NCBI RefSeq assembly: GCF_019145205.1
Contig: NZ_JAHSTT010000005.1
Span: forward strand, 434,001-498,000
DNA length: 64,000 bases
From: Pseudomonas khavaziana
GTDB taxonomy: Bacteria; Pseudomonadota; Gammaproteobacteria; Pseudomonadales; Pseudomonadaceae
Reading direction: 5' to 3'
The notes below the pieces were generated by a model. It was given only the letters and a program-made list of their open reading frames with translations, had not been told where the DNA came from and did not search any database. This document shows, in pieces, positions 8,663 through 16,759 of the stretch; positions within the stretch are counted from its first letter, which is position 1, and each line of letters begins with the position of its first letter. The translations under genes were made by a program, and so were the position numbers.

Positions 8663-9115
8663 TCACAGGCCAATTCCAACTAATTGCATTTCCCCGCTGT
8701 TGAGTTCCAACTGATCCCCGTTTCTCCCTACGGCGACCATGTAAAATCGAGCATGGACTTTTCCAGTGCTGGTATTGAACTCATAAAACGTAATCTGCCC
8801 TGATATGGCGTCAAAGCTCAGAGGCTCAGGGTCAGTGGCGTACTTTAATTCGCAAGTGGCAGTCACCGGGCCGTCGGGATTGCGGATAGTATATTTGTCT
8901 CGGTTTCCCGTGATCCCAAGTGGGAAACGAAACTCCAAGTAAATAGTGTTGTTACCTCGCATAGTGGTGTCCAATATATAGCGGAAGGCTGTTTTTCTTA
9001 AGCTGATTTCATCCGCTCGATAATCAAGAATCACAGGCCCTCTGACGAGTTGTGCTGTGAATGTTCCATTGGTGGGGTTTTTGGGGTCGTTATTTTTACC
9101 TTTGGTGTTTGTCAT
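8663..9115 (-). CDS. Small beta-rich protein of unknown function, paralogue C
   Basis: A 150-residue protein beginning MTNTKGKNNDPKNPTNGTF. It is rich in Thr, Asn and aromatic residues with alternating strands, and has no signal peptide. The segment YTIRNPDGPVTATCELKY, then ISGQITFYEFNTSTGKVHAR, aligns with the corresponding parts of the genes at 6446-6868 and 4335-4757. Base composition is visibly more AT-rich than the neighbours, which suggests later acquisition. The half-site TCTACTGTCA lies 83 bp upstream with TATAAG 16 bases beyond a CTGACA hexamer. The function is unknown. Confidence 0.78.
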   Translation of the reverse strand: MTNTKGKNNDPKNPTNGTFTAQLVRGPVILDYRADEISLRKTAFRYILDTTMRGNNTIYLEFRFPLGITGNRDKYTIRNPDGPVTATCELKYATDPEPLSFDAISGQITFYEFNTSTGKVHARFYMVAVGRNGDQLELNSGEMQLVGIGL

Positions 9116-9197
9116 GGCGCCACCCTAGTATTCACTATTGGATTTAAGAGGTATTTCAAAGCTTGGCTCATCATCAGATTCTTATAGCGGTCGCAGG

Positions 9198-9221
9198 TCT
9201 ACTGTCAGAAATACCAGTCCA
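9198..9221. promoter_or_regulatory. Imperfect palindrome, putative operator/promoter of paralogue C
   Basis: TCTACTGTCA, spacer GAAA, then TACCAGTCCA (6 of 10 matching the complementary arm). On the minus strand CTGACA and TATAAG are spaced 16 bases apart, a plausible sigma-70 promoter in which the conserved site covers the -35 region. Confidence 0.6.
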
Positions 9222-9258
9222 GACGAATGGTGGGCATGATTAATAAATTTGGCAGGGT

Positions 9259-9287
9259 CAAGCCCCCTCCCACATTTTTTGAACCGA
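9259..9287 (+). repeat. Half copy of the GTGGGAGG-class REP
   Basis: Only the right arm is present, CAAGCCCCCTCCCACATTTT and further T residues, without the left arm or the inner loop. It is a decayed copy of the elements at 13234, 17994, 27000, 45031 and 56617. Confidence 0.6.
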
Positions 9288-9295
9288 GTAAAGTC

Positions 9296-9529
9296 TCAGC
9301 AGCGTGGTGCGTGTTGGTCCATGGCTTTGCCTACCAGCAAGACGCTCAGTTCACTCAATTGGTGAATGGCCAGCGCCACATCGCGATGCTTGCCGGTGAG
9401 GTCATCGGACAGGTCGAGCAGCAAGGTGCTGACGGAACATACGGTTTCGTAGCTGTTGATCAGCAGGGTTTCGGTGGAGGTATCAGGGATGACGGTGAAA
9501 AGCGTATGCGTGGGATGGGTGCTTTGCAT
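9296..9529 (-). CDS. DUF3077/DUF6124-type small protein
   Basis: 77 residues from the Met at 9529: MQSTHPTHTLFTVIPDTSTE, LLINSYETVCSVSTLLLDL, GKHRDVALAIHQLSELSVLL. This pattern of a short N-terminal strand (LFTVxPD), then ETLLxNxYET, then a helix with VALAIxQLxELxxLLV, is that of a Pseudomonas-specific family of helical proteins of about 80-100 residues, usually with many paralogues per genome. The function is unknown. The frame remains open to 9631, but the family starts close to 9529; the ribosome site is weak. Confidence 0.7.
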   Translation of the reverse strand: MQSTHPTHTLFTVIPDTSTETLLINSYETVCSVSTLLLDLSDDLTGKHRDVALAIHQLSELSVLLVGKAMDQHAPRC

Positions 9530-9981
9530 TGTTGAAGTACCTGTTTTGGGCCGATACCTCATCGCTACTAAACGAAGGGTGGCAGCTGTACGCAGGTTAG
9601 TAGACCGGTATCCCACACAAACCCGGCGCACCCGAAGGCGCCCTGCGCACAGCCACCATTAAGCATCGATAGGCTCATGCATTTGTATGGGGAAGCTCAG
9701 GCTACTAAACCCGATCACCGAGAATTCAGCGACCGACCAACCTTAGAGACCGCCACCCAGGCACACAAGCCGGCAGATTCTGGCGTAAGCGTAGGCAACG
9801 GAGCAAGGCGCTTACCGCAATGTCAGCCGCTTCCTACGGGCGTCCTACGCTTGTCTGATCGTTCCCACTCACGACTGTAGGCAAAGGGGGGCGAAGGTAT
9901 TCTCAAGCGGGCAGGGTCAGGGGGGGAGAGGCCTGCTCCCGATAGCGGTGGATCAGTCGATAGCTTGGTTGACTGGTACAC
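9530..9981. other. 452-bp non-coding gap with inverted repeats
   Basis: No convincing gene is seen. It contains inverted 9-bp arms AAGCGTAGG (9787-9795) and CCTACGCTT (9844-9852) enclosing about 48 bases. Near the right end (about 9924-9970) there is a degraded copy of the long REP (CTGCTCCCGATAGCGGTGGA with TCAGTCGATAG), just before the end of gntR. Confidence 0.5.
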
Positions 9982-11010
9982 TCAGGTGCTCTCCCGCACC
10001 TGCAACTCAAACCCCATATCCATCACCGGCTTGGCGATCTTGTTGCCCGCCATGATGGTCAACAAATGCTCCGCCGCCCTGCGGCCAATGGCTTCCCGTG
10101 GTGTGCTGATACTGCTCAGGCGTGGCACCATGAATGACGATGCAGGCAAGTCGTTGAAGCCCAGCACCGCCACCCGCTCCGGCACCTTGATGCCATGGCG
10201 CAAGGCTTCGAGCAGGGCGCCCTGGGCCAGGTCGTCGTTGCCAAAGAAGATCGCATCCACATCCGGATGGGCGGCCAGCAGCTGCAAAAACAGCTCGCCA
10301 CCCAGGCCCACCGAAGAAGGGCGCGGCGTCAGCAATTCCAGCGCCGGGTCGTACATGCCCGCCTGTTGCAGCGCCCGGCGAAAACCTTCACCGCGCAGCA
10401 AGGTGCGTTGGTCCAGTTGCGCGCCGATGTAGGCCAGGCGCTTACGCCCCCGTGACAGCAAATGCGTCGCCGCCGTCTCGCCTGCGGCCAGCTGTGAGAA
10501 ACCCACGCAGTTCACCCCGGCATTGGGGTCCAGATCCATCATGTACACACACGGCACATTGCTGGCCTCGACCATTCGTCGCGCGCTTTCGGTGCGATCG
10601 AATCCGGTCAGCAGCAACCCCCGTGGCTGGTAGGCCATGTAGTTGCGCAGCAGGTTTTCTTCTTCATCACGGGAGTAATGGGAATTGCCGATCAACACTT
10701 CAAAGCCCTTGGGCCGCAGTACCTGGTGGATCGCTTCCAGGGTTTCGATAAACAGCAGGTTGGACAAGGACGGCACCAGCACCACCACCGAATGGCTCTG
10801 TGCAGACGCCAAGGCGCGGGCAGCGGGGTTGACCACGTAGCTGAGTTCGGCGGCGGCCTGCTGGACTTTTTCCACCAGTTCGGTGGCAACGGTGCTGATA
10901 CCGCGCAGGGCGCGGGAGGCGGTGATCGGGCTGACCCCGGCCAGGCGTGCGACTTCATTGAGGGTAGGGCGGCCCGTCGTGCGGGTATTTTTATCGTTCT
11001 TGGAGGTCAT
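9982..11010 (-). CDS. gntR: LacI-family gluconate repressor GntR
   Basis: 342 residues from ATG 11010 (MTSKNDKNTRTTGRPTLNEV); the longer frame would need a TTG. The N-terminal LacI helix-turn-helix (NEVARLAGVSPITASRALR, about residues 18-36) is followed by the hinge helix PAARALASAQSH and a periplasmic-binding-protein-like ligand domain. Divergent gntK and gntP and three operator-like palindromes with core TAGCGCTA identify it as the gluconate-responsive repressor; in P. aeruginosa GntR represses gntP and itself and is released by gluconate or its derivative. One operator (11045-11056) lies 35 bp upstream, consistent with autoregulation. Confidence 0.93.
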   Translation of the reverse strand: MTSKNDKNTRTTGRPTLNEVARLAGVSPITASRALRGISTVATELVEKVQQAAAELSYVVNPAARALASAQSHSVVVLVPSLSNLLFIETLEAIHQVLRPKGFEVLIGNSHYSRDEEENLLRNYMAYQPRGLLLTGFDRTESARRMVEASNVPCVYMMDLDPNAGVNCVGFSQLAAGETAATHLLSRGRKRLAYIGAQLDQRTLLRGEGFRRALQQAGMYDPALELLTPRPSSVGLGGELFLQLLAAHPDVDAIFFGNDDLAQGALLEALRHGIKVPERVAVLGFNDLPASSFMVPRLSSISTPREAIGRRAAEHLLTIMAGNKIAKPVMDMGFELQVREST

Positions 11011-11044
11011 CAGGCGGCTTGCCAAACAAAAATCGAGGCACTAA

Positions 11045-11056
11045 GGTAGCGCTGTC
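11045..11056. promoter_or_regulatory. GntR operator before gntR
   Basis: GGTAGCGCTGTC, an 11-of-12 match to the site upstream of gntK. Centred on the symmetrical AGCGCT. Confidence 0.8.
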
Positions 11057-11196
11057 TCCAAAGGGCTGCAAATTATTGAACCCAGGGTTGCCTGATCCGG
11101 TTCGAATGATTGGAGCAGATGCACGCGTCACTCCATAAAAATGACAAGTCGGCGCGGGAAAAGCCTGTCTTTTGCACTAGCCTTATAGCGTGCAAA

Positions 11197-11208
11197 GGTA
11201 GCGCTATC
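11197..11208. promoter_or_regulatory. GntR operator before gntK
   Basis: GGTAGCGCTATC, a near-perfect palindrome 18 bases before the gntK ATG. In this position bound repressor would block transcription directly. Confidence 0.85.
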
Positions 11209-11226
11209 TGCGTCCTGAGGTGTTTC

Positions 11227-11760
11227 ATGAGTCAACCTGTTACCGCCCTGGTCATCATGGGTGTTTCCGGCTGTGGCAAGTCCAGCGTCAGCGAAGCCCT
11301 GTGCCGCCTGAACGGCGCCACCGCCATTGAAGGCGACAGCTTTCACCCCGCCGCGAACATCGAAAAGATGAGCGCCGGCCACCCCCTCAACGACGACGAC
11401 CGCGCCGGCTGGCTCGACATCCTGTGCGATGAATTGCGCCGCTCGTTGAAAGCCGGCAAGCATCCGGTACTCACCTGTTCAGCGCTGAAAAAGAAATACC
11501 GCGACCACCTGCGTGAAGCCGCGCCGGGCCTGGGCTTTGTATTCCTGGAGCTGACCCGCGAAGTTGCCGCTGACCGTGTGTCCCACCGCCCCGGCCATTT
11601 CATGCCGGCCAGCCTGATCGACAGCCAGTTCGCCACCCTCGAATCGCCCAAGGGCGAACCGCTGACCCTGGCCCTCAACGCCAGCGAAGACAGCGTTGAG
11701 GAGCTGGCCGAGCAGACCAACGTCTGGTGGCGCAAGCACGGCTTTGAACCAACTCATTAA
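11227..11760 (+). CDS. gntK: Gluconokinase
   Basis: 177 residues starting MSQPVTALVIMGVSGCGKSS; GAGG lies 6 bases upstream. The Walker A loop GVSGCGKS occupies residues 12-19, and GDSFHPAANIEKMSAGHPLND is the gluconate-binding signature of the GntK/IdnK family. It phosphorylates gluconate to 6-phosphogluconate, feeding the Entner-Doudoroff pathway. The in-frame start at 11110 is rejected because it would place the operator at 11197-11208 inside the gene and adds residues absent from the family. It lies upstream of gntP on the same strand with 84 bases between them and a separate operator. Confidence 0.95.
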   Translation: MSQPVTALVIMGVSGCGKSSVSEALCRLNGATAIEGDSFHPAANIEKMSAGHPLNDDDRAGWLDILCDELRRSLKAGKHPVLTCSALKKKYRDHLREAAPGLGFVFLELTREVAADRVSHRPGHFMPASLIDSQFATLESPKGEPLTLALNASEDSVEELAEQTNVWWRKHGFEPTH

Positions 11761-11775
11761 TTTTTTGCCGGAAAA

Positions 11776-11787
11776 GATAGCGCTATC
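11776..11787. promoter_or_regulatory. GntR operator before gntP
   Basis: GATAGCGCTATC, a perfect 12-bp palindrome 58 bases before the gntP ATG. It suggests that gntP has its own GntR-controlled promoter besides read-through from gntK. Confidence 0.85.
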
Positions 11788-11844
11788 CCCGGCAGGAAAT
11801 TCAACACCCGCTTTAATAACAACAACAAACAGGAGAGACCCCCC

Positions 11845-13197
11845 ATGTTTGGCATGTCCCACGAGTCTTACCTGCTGCTAGATGCAGTGGTCACTATCAT
11901 CGGGTTGATCGTTCTGATCACCAAGTTCAAGGTGCACCCGTTCATTGCACTGATCATCGCGGCCGGCTTCCTGGGCCTGACCTCGGGCATGCCCGTGGAC
12001 AAGATCATCAAGGCATTCCAGGACGGTTTCGGCGGAGTGCTCGGCTTTGTCGGCATCATCCTCGCGCTGGGCACGATGCTCGGCAAGATGATGGCCGAGT
12101 CCGGCGGCGCCGATCAGATCGCCCAGACCCTGATCCGCGCCTTCGGCAAAGAGAAGGTCCAGTGGGCCATGATGTTCGCCGCCTTCCTGGTGGGTATCCC
12201 GCTGTTCTTCGAGATCGGTTTTGTGCTGTTGATACCGCTGGTGTTTATCGTGGCGCGGCGTACCGGTGTGTCGCTGATCAAGATCGGTATCCCGCTGCTC
12301 GCAGGCCTCTCGGCGGTGCACGGCCTGGTGCCACCGCACCCGGGCCCGTTGCTGGCCATCGGCGTGTTCGGTGCGGACATCGGCAAGACCATCCTGTACG
12401 GCCTGATCGTTGCGCTGCCAACGGCCATTATCGCCGGCCCGATCTTCGGCACCTTTATCGCCAAGTACATCCCGGGCAACCCGTCCCAGGAACTGGTCGA
12501 TCAACTGGCCCGCGAGCCTGAAAACAAAGACCTGCCGAGCTTCAGCATCACCCTGGTCACCGTGCTGCTGCCGGTGTTCCTGATGCTGCTGAAAACCTTT
12601 GCCGACATCGCCTTTGCCGAAGGCAACGTGGTGCGTAACTGGATGGACATGATCGGCCACCCGATTACCGCCTTGCTGCTGGCCTTGCTGCTGTCGCTGT
12701 ACACCTTTGGCCATCGCCAAGGCATTCATTCCAAGCAGATCCTCAAGCTGCTCGATGCCAGCCTTGCGCCGACCGCCGCGATCATCCTGATCATCGGCGC
12801 CGGTGGTGGCTTCAAGCAGATGCTGGTGACCAGCGGCGTAGGTGACGTGATCGGCCATATGGCGGTGAACGCCCAGATCAACCCGATCCTGCTGGCATGG
12901 CTGGTGGCGGCGGTAATCCGGATTGCCACAGGTTCAGCGACCGTCGCGACCATTACCGGCGCGGGCATTGTGGTGCCGGTGGTGGGGATGATTCCGGGGG
13001 TTAACCGCGAGTTGCTCGTGCTGGCGACGGGGGCGGGGTCGTTGATCCTGTCGCACGTCAACGATGCCGGGTTCTGGCTGGTCAAGCAGTACTTCAACAT
13101 GACCGTTGCCGAGACGTTCAAGACCTGGACGGCGATGGAGACCATTCTGTCGATCGTGGCGCTGATCTTCATCATGTTGCTGTCGTTGGTGGTGTAA
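11845..13197 (+). CDS. gntP: Gluconate:H+ symporter, GntP family
   Basis: A 450-residue inner-membrane permease with about 12-14 hydrophobic segments. The family-typical segments are present: GLSAVHGLVPPHPGPLLAIG, then RIATGSATVATITGAGIV and SHVNDAGFWLVKQYFNM. These are found in the gluconate permeases GntT/GntU/GntP. AGGAGA precedes the ATG by about 8 bases. With gntK it makes an uptake-and-phosphorylation unit; the operator at 11776-11787 places it under GntR. Confidence 0.95.
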   Translation: MFGMSHESYLLLDAVVTIIGLIVLITKFKVHPFIALIIAAGFLGLTSGMPVDKIIKAFQDGFGGVLGFVGIILALGTMLGKMMAESGGADQIAQTLIRAFGKEKVQWAMMFAAFLVGIPLFFEIGFVLLIPLVFIVARRTGVSLIKIGIPLLAGLSAVHGLVPPHPGPLLAIGVFGADIGKTILYGLIVALPTAIIAGPIFGTFIAKYIPGNPSQELVDQLAREPENKDLPSFSITLVTVLLPVFLMLLKTFADIAFAEGNVVRNWMDMIGHPITALLLALLLSLYTFGHRQGIHSKQILKLLDASLAPTAAIILIIGAGGGFKQMLVTSGVGDVIGHMAVNAQINPILLAWLVAAVIRIATGSATVATITGAGIVVPVVGMIPGVNRELLVLATGAGSLILSHVNDAGFWLVKQYFNMTVAETFKTWTAMETILSIVALIFIMLLSLVV

Positions 13198-13233
13198 GCC
13201 ACACCGCACAGTCTGGGGTGAAAACCCAATCAA

Positions 13234-13343
13234 ATGTGGGAGGGGGCTTGCTCCCGATGGCGGTGGATCAGTCACCAGATGTAGTGACTGACACTCTGCT
13301 ATCGGGAGCAAGTCGAAACGTCGCACCGCCCCTCCCACATTTT
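13234..13343. repeat. Paired REP element (GTGGGAGG class), variant right arm
   Basis: ATGTGGGAGGGGGCTTGCTC on the left, the inner pair GGATCAGTCA ... TGACTGACACTC, then CTATCGGGAGCAAG and a right arm ending in CCCTCCCACATTTT. The right arm contains the extra block TCGAAACGTCGCACCG between GCAAG and CCCCTCCC, shared with the partial copy at 53785-53830 but absent from the other copies. It separates the convergent gntP and alaC genes and may terminate both. Confidence 0.85.
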
Positions 13344-13350
13344 GACCGAG

Positions 13351-14568
13351 TTAGACGCTGGCTTTGGGTACTAGCCCATCGGCCCTGAACATCCCGCGAA
13401 TCCCTCGCACCGCCTGACGAATCCGGTCCTGGTTTTCGATCAGCGCAAAGCGCACGTGATCATCGCCATACTCGCCAAAGCCAATCCCAGGCGATACACA
13501 CACCTTCGCTTCCAGCAGCAGTTTCTTGGCAAATTCCAGCGAGCCCATGGCGGCGTACTGCTCGGGGATTTTCGCCCAAACATACATCGACGCCTTCGGG
13601 TTCTCCACCATCCAGCCCAGTTCATGCAGGCCCTTGACCAGCACATTGCGGCGTTGGCGGTACTGCTCGGCGATGTCCTTGACGCACTGCTGGTCGCCTT
13701 CCAGCGCCGCAATCGCCGCCACCTGCAGCGGGGTGAAGGTGCCGTAGTCATGGTAGCTCTTGATCCGCGCCAAGGCGTTGACCAGTTCCGGGTTGCCCAC
13801 CATGAACCCGATGCGCCAGCCGGCCATGTTGTAGCTCTTGGACAGGGTGAAAAACTCCACCGCGATATCCTTGGCGCCCGGCACTTGCATGATCGACGGG
13901 GCTTTCCAGCCGTCGTAGACGATGTCGGCGTAGGCCAGGTCGTGAACCACCAGCACGTCGTATTGCTTGGCCAGCGCGATCACTCGCTCGAAAAAATCCA
14001 GCTCCACGCACTGTGCGGTAGGGTTTGACGGAAAACCCAGGATCATCATCTTTGGCTTGGGGATCGAGCCGCGAATCGCCCGTTCCAGCTCATCGAAGAA
14101 GTCCACGCCCGGCACCAGCGGCACCGAACGCACCTGGGCACCGGCAATCACGGCACCGTAGATGTGGATTGGGTAGCTGGGGTTAGGCACCAGCACGGTA
14201 TCGCCCTGGTCCAGGGTCGCCAGCATCAGGTGCGCCAGGCCCTCTTTGGAACCGATGGTGACGATGGCTTCCGACTCGGGGTCGATATCCACTTCATAGC
14301 GGTCCTTGTACCAGCGCGAAATCGCGCGGCGCAGGCGTGGGATGCCTTTGGAAGTGGAGTAGCCGTGGGTGTCGTCACGCTGGGCGACGGTGACCATTTT
14401 CTCCACAATGTGCGGTGGCGTGGCGCCGTCGGGGTTACCCATGCTCAAGTCAATGATGTCTTCGCCGCGCCGGCGCGCAGCCATCTTCAGCTCGGCAGTG
14501 ATATTAAAAACGTAAGGGGGGAGTCGATCTATGCGCGCAAAGCGGCGCGGCGAACCTTGTTCGGCCAT
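13351..14568 (-). CDS. alaC: Alanine-forming aminotransferase AlaC-type
   Basis: A 405-residue class I/II PLP-dependent aminotransferase. The Schiff-base Lys is K244 in [18 protein letters not shown] (181-186) and the [12 protein letters not shown] segment (about 209-220) are cofactor-binding. The opening [20 protein letters not shown] is characteristic of AlaC (YfdZ), which makes alanine from pyruvate and glutamate. GAGG lies 6 bases before the ATG. It is a single gene ending in the repeat at 13234-13343 and divergent from the effector-binding protein gene. Confidence 0.92.
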   Translation of the reverse strand: MAEQGSPRRFARIDRLPPYVFNITAELKMAARRRGEDIIDLSMGNPDGATPPHIVEKMVTVAQRDDTHGYSTSKGIPRLRRAISRWYKDRYEVDIDPESEAIVTIGSKEGLAHLMLATLDQGDTVLVPNPSYPIHIYGAVIAGAQVRSVPLVPGVDFFDELERAIRGSIPKPKMMILGFPSNPTAQCVELDFFERVIALAKQYDVLVVHDLAYADIVYDGWKAPSIMQVPGAKDIAVEFFTLSKSYNMAGWRIGFMVGNPELVNALARIKSYHDYGTFTPLQVAAIAALEGDQQCVKDIAEQYRQRRNVLVKGLHELGWMVENPKASMYVWAKIPEQYAAMGSLEFAKKLLLEAKVCVSPGIGFGEYGDDHVRFALIENQDRIRQAVRGIRGMFRADGLVPKASV

Positions 14569-14764
14569 TGTTGCCTCGAGAGTACGTAAGCGCCCGGAAC
14601 CGTCCGAGCGACGTCGGCCACTGCGGTGGCCTGCGGGGCAGACAATACGGGCGATGATGGCGCGTTGTCCAGATGTGTGGGAAAAATTTGTACATGGAGC
14701 GCGGCACGGATATGCCCCTATACTCGATGCGGGTTTGTTCCCTCATAAGAAGGAGACTGTTCGT

Positions 14765-15247
14765 ATGGATCAGCAGACAAAACAATCGTTGGAGCCACGC
14801 ATGGAAGCCGGCAAAGCCCTGGTGATCGCCGGTGTACAGGGGCGTTATTCGAAGGCCACCGTGGGCGATATCCCCAAGTTATGGGAGTTGTTTGACACGT
14901 GCGTCAAAGACATCAAGAAACGCATCGGCGGGGTGACCTACGGCGTTTGCCACAACCCTCACCACGGCGAGTTTGATTACATGGCCGGGGTAGAAGTCCC
15001 AGGCAAAGGGGATGTGCCGAGCAACTTCGAGTTCATCGAAATCCCGCCGCTCAACTATGCCGTATTCCCCCATTACGGGCCGGTGCAGGCGCTTGAACAA
15101 ACCTACGAGCGCATCATGTTCGAGTGGCTGCCGCACTCGGGCTATAAGGTGATGGGTGCGGATTTCGAGCGCTATAGCGCAGATTTTGACGGCAGGAAGG
15201 GCACGGGGACGGTGGAGATCTGGTTGCCGGTTGGAGAGAGAGGCTGA
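14765..15247 (+). CDS. GyrI-like/AraC effector-binding domain protein
   Basis: 160 residues from ATG 14765, with AAGGAGA upstream; the longer frame to 14531 runs across the divergent promoter region. The sequence (GKALVIAGVQGRYSKATVGD, then YGVCHNPHHGEFDYMAGVEV, then LNYAVFPHYGPVQALEQTYE and VEIWLPV) is the stand-alone bacterial transcription-activator effector-binding (SOUL/GyrI-like) fold. Proteins of this type bind small hydrophobic ligands or inhibit enzymes such as gyrase. No DNA-binding domain is attached. The ligand is unknown. Confidence 0.88.
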   Translation: MDQQTKQSLEPRMEAGKALVIAGVQGRYSKATVGDIPKLWELFDTCVKDIKKRIGGVTYGVCHNPHHGEFDYMAGVEVPGKGDVPSNFEFIEIPPLNYAVFPHYGPVQALEQTYERIMFEWLPHSGYKVMGADFERYSADFDGRKGTGTVEIWLPVGERG

Positions 15248-15259
15248 GGTTGCACCCGA

Positions 15260-15307
15260 TGTCACGTAAATACGACATGCACCCGTGAAAGTCATGTTTA
15301 CGTGACA
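15260..15307. repeat. Inverted repeat between convergent genes
   Basis: TGTCACGTAAA (15260-15270) and its exact reverse complement TTTACGTGACA (15297-15307), with an inner CATG pair. It lies between the ends of the effector-binding gene and the convergent acetyltransferase gene, so it may terminate transcription. It lacks a T-run and contains the ACGT core of many regulator sites. Confidence 0.5.
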
Positions 15308-15313
15308 TTGCCG

Positions 15314-15805
15314 TTATGGATTGAACCGCCAGCACAGCCGGCGCTCATAGCCAACCCGCCCTTTGTACGCCTCGCCGCTGTCCACCCATCCAGCCCCCAG
15401 ATACAACCCCATCGCCGCCAGGTTATGCGTGTCCACTGACAGCTCCAGCCCTTTGATCTGCGGCCATGCCTCAAGCGCCAGGACTGGCAACGCCCGCAAA
15501 CACGCCTTGCCGAAGCCACGTCCCTGCTGATACCGATCCACCTGCAACGCATGCAGCGTGGCACTGTGTTCATTGGCCCAATGGGGCAGGGCGGGTGGGC
15601 GCTTGAGCAGGAGGAAGGCCACGGGAATGTCGTCGGCCAACAGCGCAAAACCTTTGACGCCAGGGCTCGGATTGACCAGCAGCGTATTGAGGGCGCAATA
15701 CATATCGCCGGAAAACGGCAGTTGTTCAGGATGAACTTCGATGGCGCCGACTTGCTGTTGTTGCACAGCATTCAGCGCCTCATAGGCAACAAGACGGGTT
15801 TGCAT
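15314..15805 (-). CDS. GNAT family N-acetyltransferase
   Basis: 163 residues from the Met at 15805 (MQTRLVAYEALNAVQQQQVG); the frame remains open to 16456, but that part covers the divergent gene on the other strand. Motif A is LQVDRYQQGRGFGKACLRAL, with QGRGFG as the acetyl-CoA loop, and motif B is THNLAAMGLYLGAGW. The substrate is unknown. The leader region 15806-15949 is shared with the divergent SnoaL-like gene. Confidence 0.85.
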   Translation of the reverse strand: MQTRLVAYEALNAVQQQQVGAIEVHPEQLPFSGDMYCALNTLLVNPSPGVKGFALLADDIPVAFLLLKRPPALPHWANEHSATLHALQVDRYQQGRGFGKACLRALPVLALEAWPQIKGLELSVDTHNLAAMGLYLGAGWVDSGEAYKGRVGYERRLCWRFNP

Positions 15806-15949
15806 CGGATTATCCGAACGGCTGCAAAGAATGCAGCAGTCTATCGGGTTTGTGGTGGAGGAAATTATTTTTCCCTGGCCTGTCGATTTGCCCAAGGGCC
15901 ATTCGACTAAGGGTGTCTTCCGTAATTTTACAACCCAGGAGTCATCGCC

Positions 15950-16369
15950 ATGAGCACTGCAATCAACACCTTGATCGAGCAATGGAAACAAGCCGTGGTA
16001 TCCCAGGATATCGATAAGATTGTCAGCTTTTACGCCGACGATATCGTCGCATTCGATGCGGTTGGCGCGCTGCAATTCAAGGGCAGGGAGGCCTATCGTG
16101 CACACTGGAAGGCGTGCATGGAACATTGCCCGGGCCCAGGCGTTTTTGAGTTTCATGAGTTGCGCATCAACCAGGCCCAGGACAGCGCCTTCGCCCACTG
16201 GCTCGCGCACTGCGGTGGCACTGGTCCGGATGGTGTACTCAAGACCTGCTGGATGCGCGTCACTGCCGCCTACCAGCGTATCGATGGTCAATGGAAAGTG
16301 GTGCATGAGCACTGGTCGGCGCCGTTCGATATGCAAAGCGGCACGGCGCTGTTCGACCTGAAACCTTGA
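15950..16369 (+). CDS. SnoaL/NTF2-like (SgcJ/YybH type) protein
   Basis: A 139-residue cone-fold protein. The N-terminal helix (TLIEQWKQAVVSQDIDKIVS) leads to FYADDIVAFDAVG and ends in WKVVHEHWSAPFD, all typical of NTF2-like proteins that bind small molecules or act as isomerases/hydrolases. AGGAG lies about 9 bases before the ATG. It is followed by the DGPF protein and the ECF sigma factor; such NTF2-like proteins often accompany ECF systems, so a role as effector or target is possible but inferred. Confidence 0.85.
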   Translation: MSTAINTLIEQWKQAVVSQDIDKIVSFYADDIVAFDAVGALQFKGREAYRAHWKACMEHCPGPGVFEFHELRINQAQDSAFAHWLAHCGGTGPDGVLKTCWMRVTAAYQRIDGQWKVVHEHWSAPFDMQSGTALFDLKP

Positions 16370-16411
16370 GCACTGCGAACTATAGTCAGGAGACCGAAAA
16401 CGGAGAACATC

Positions 16412-16759
16412 ATGAAATACCTGTGCCTGATCTACAGCGACGAACAGCTGTTGCACACCTCGCCCGACAGCCCCAAGGACCCGGAGTGTTTTGCCTACGC
16501 CGAGGCCATCCAGGCCAGCGGACGCATGCTGGCCGCCGAGCCGCTGCAGCCGGTCAATACTGCCACCACCGTGCGCATGCGCAATGGCAAGGTGTCGATC
16601 ACCGACGGGCCATTTGCCGAAACCAAGGAGCAGCTCGCCGGCTTCTACCTGATCGAAGCCAGTGACCTCAATGAGGCGTTACAAGTGGCCGGCGGCATTC
16701 CAGCGGCCCGGGTCGGCAGTGTGGAAGTACGCCCCGTACGTGAATTGAACCTAGCTTAA
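16412..16759 (+). CDS. DGPF/YCII-related protein, ECF42 partner
   Basis: A 115-residue ferredoxin-like-fold protein with the hallmark TDGPFAETKEQLAGFYLIEA (near residues 69-88) and a conserved opening MKYLCLIYSDEQL. YCII-related DGPF proteins are coded beside ECF42 sigma factors and in known cases are part of their regulons. The stop overlaps the sigma-factor start (TAATG), indicating translational coupling. The biochemical activity is unknown. Confidence 0.92.
   Translation: MKYLCLIYSDEQLLHTSPDSPKDPECFAYAEAIQASGRMLAAEPLQPVNTATTVRMRNGKVSITDGPFAETKEQLAGFYLIEASDLNEALQVAGGIPAARVGSVEVRPVRELNLA

Noticed and set aside
9677-9880. 67-codon plus-strand frame in the non-coding gap
   Set aside because: No ribosome site, no family resemblance, and it runs over the inverted-repeat arms at 9787-9852.
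11878-12858. 326-codon minus-strand frame opposite gntP
   Set aside because: Complement of a membrane protein; the translation is His/Asp/Gln-rich low-complexity, as expected for a shadow.
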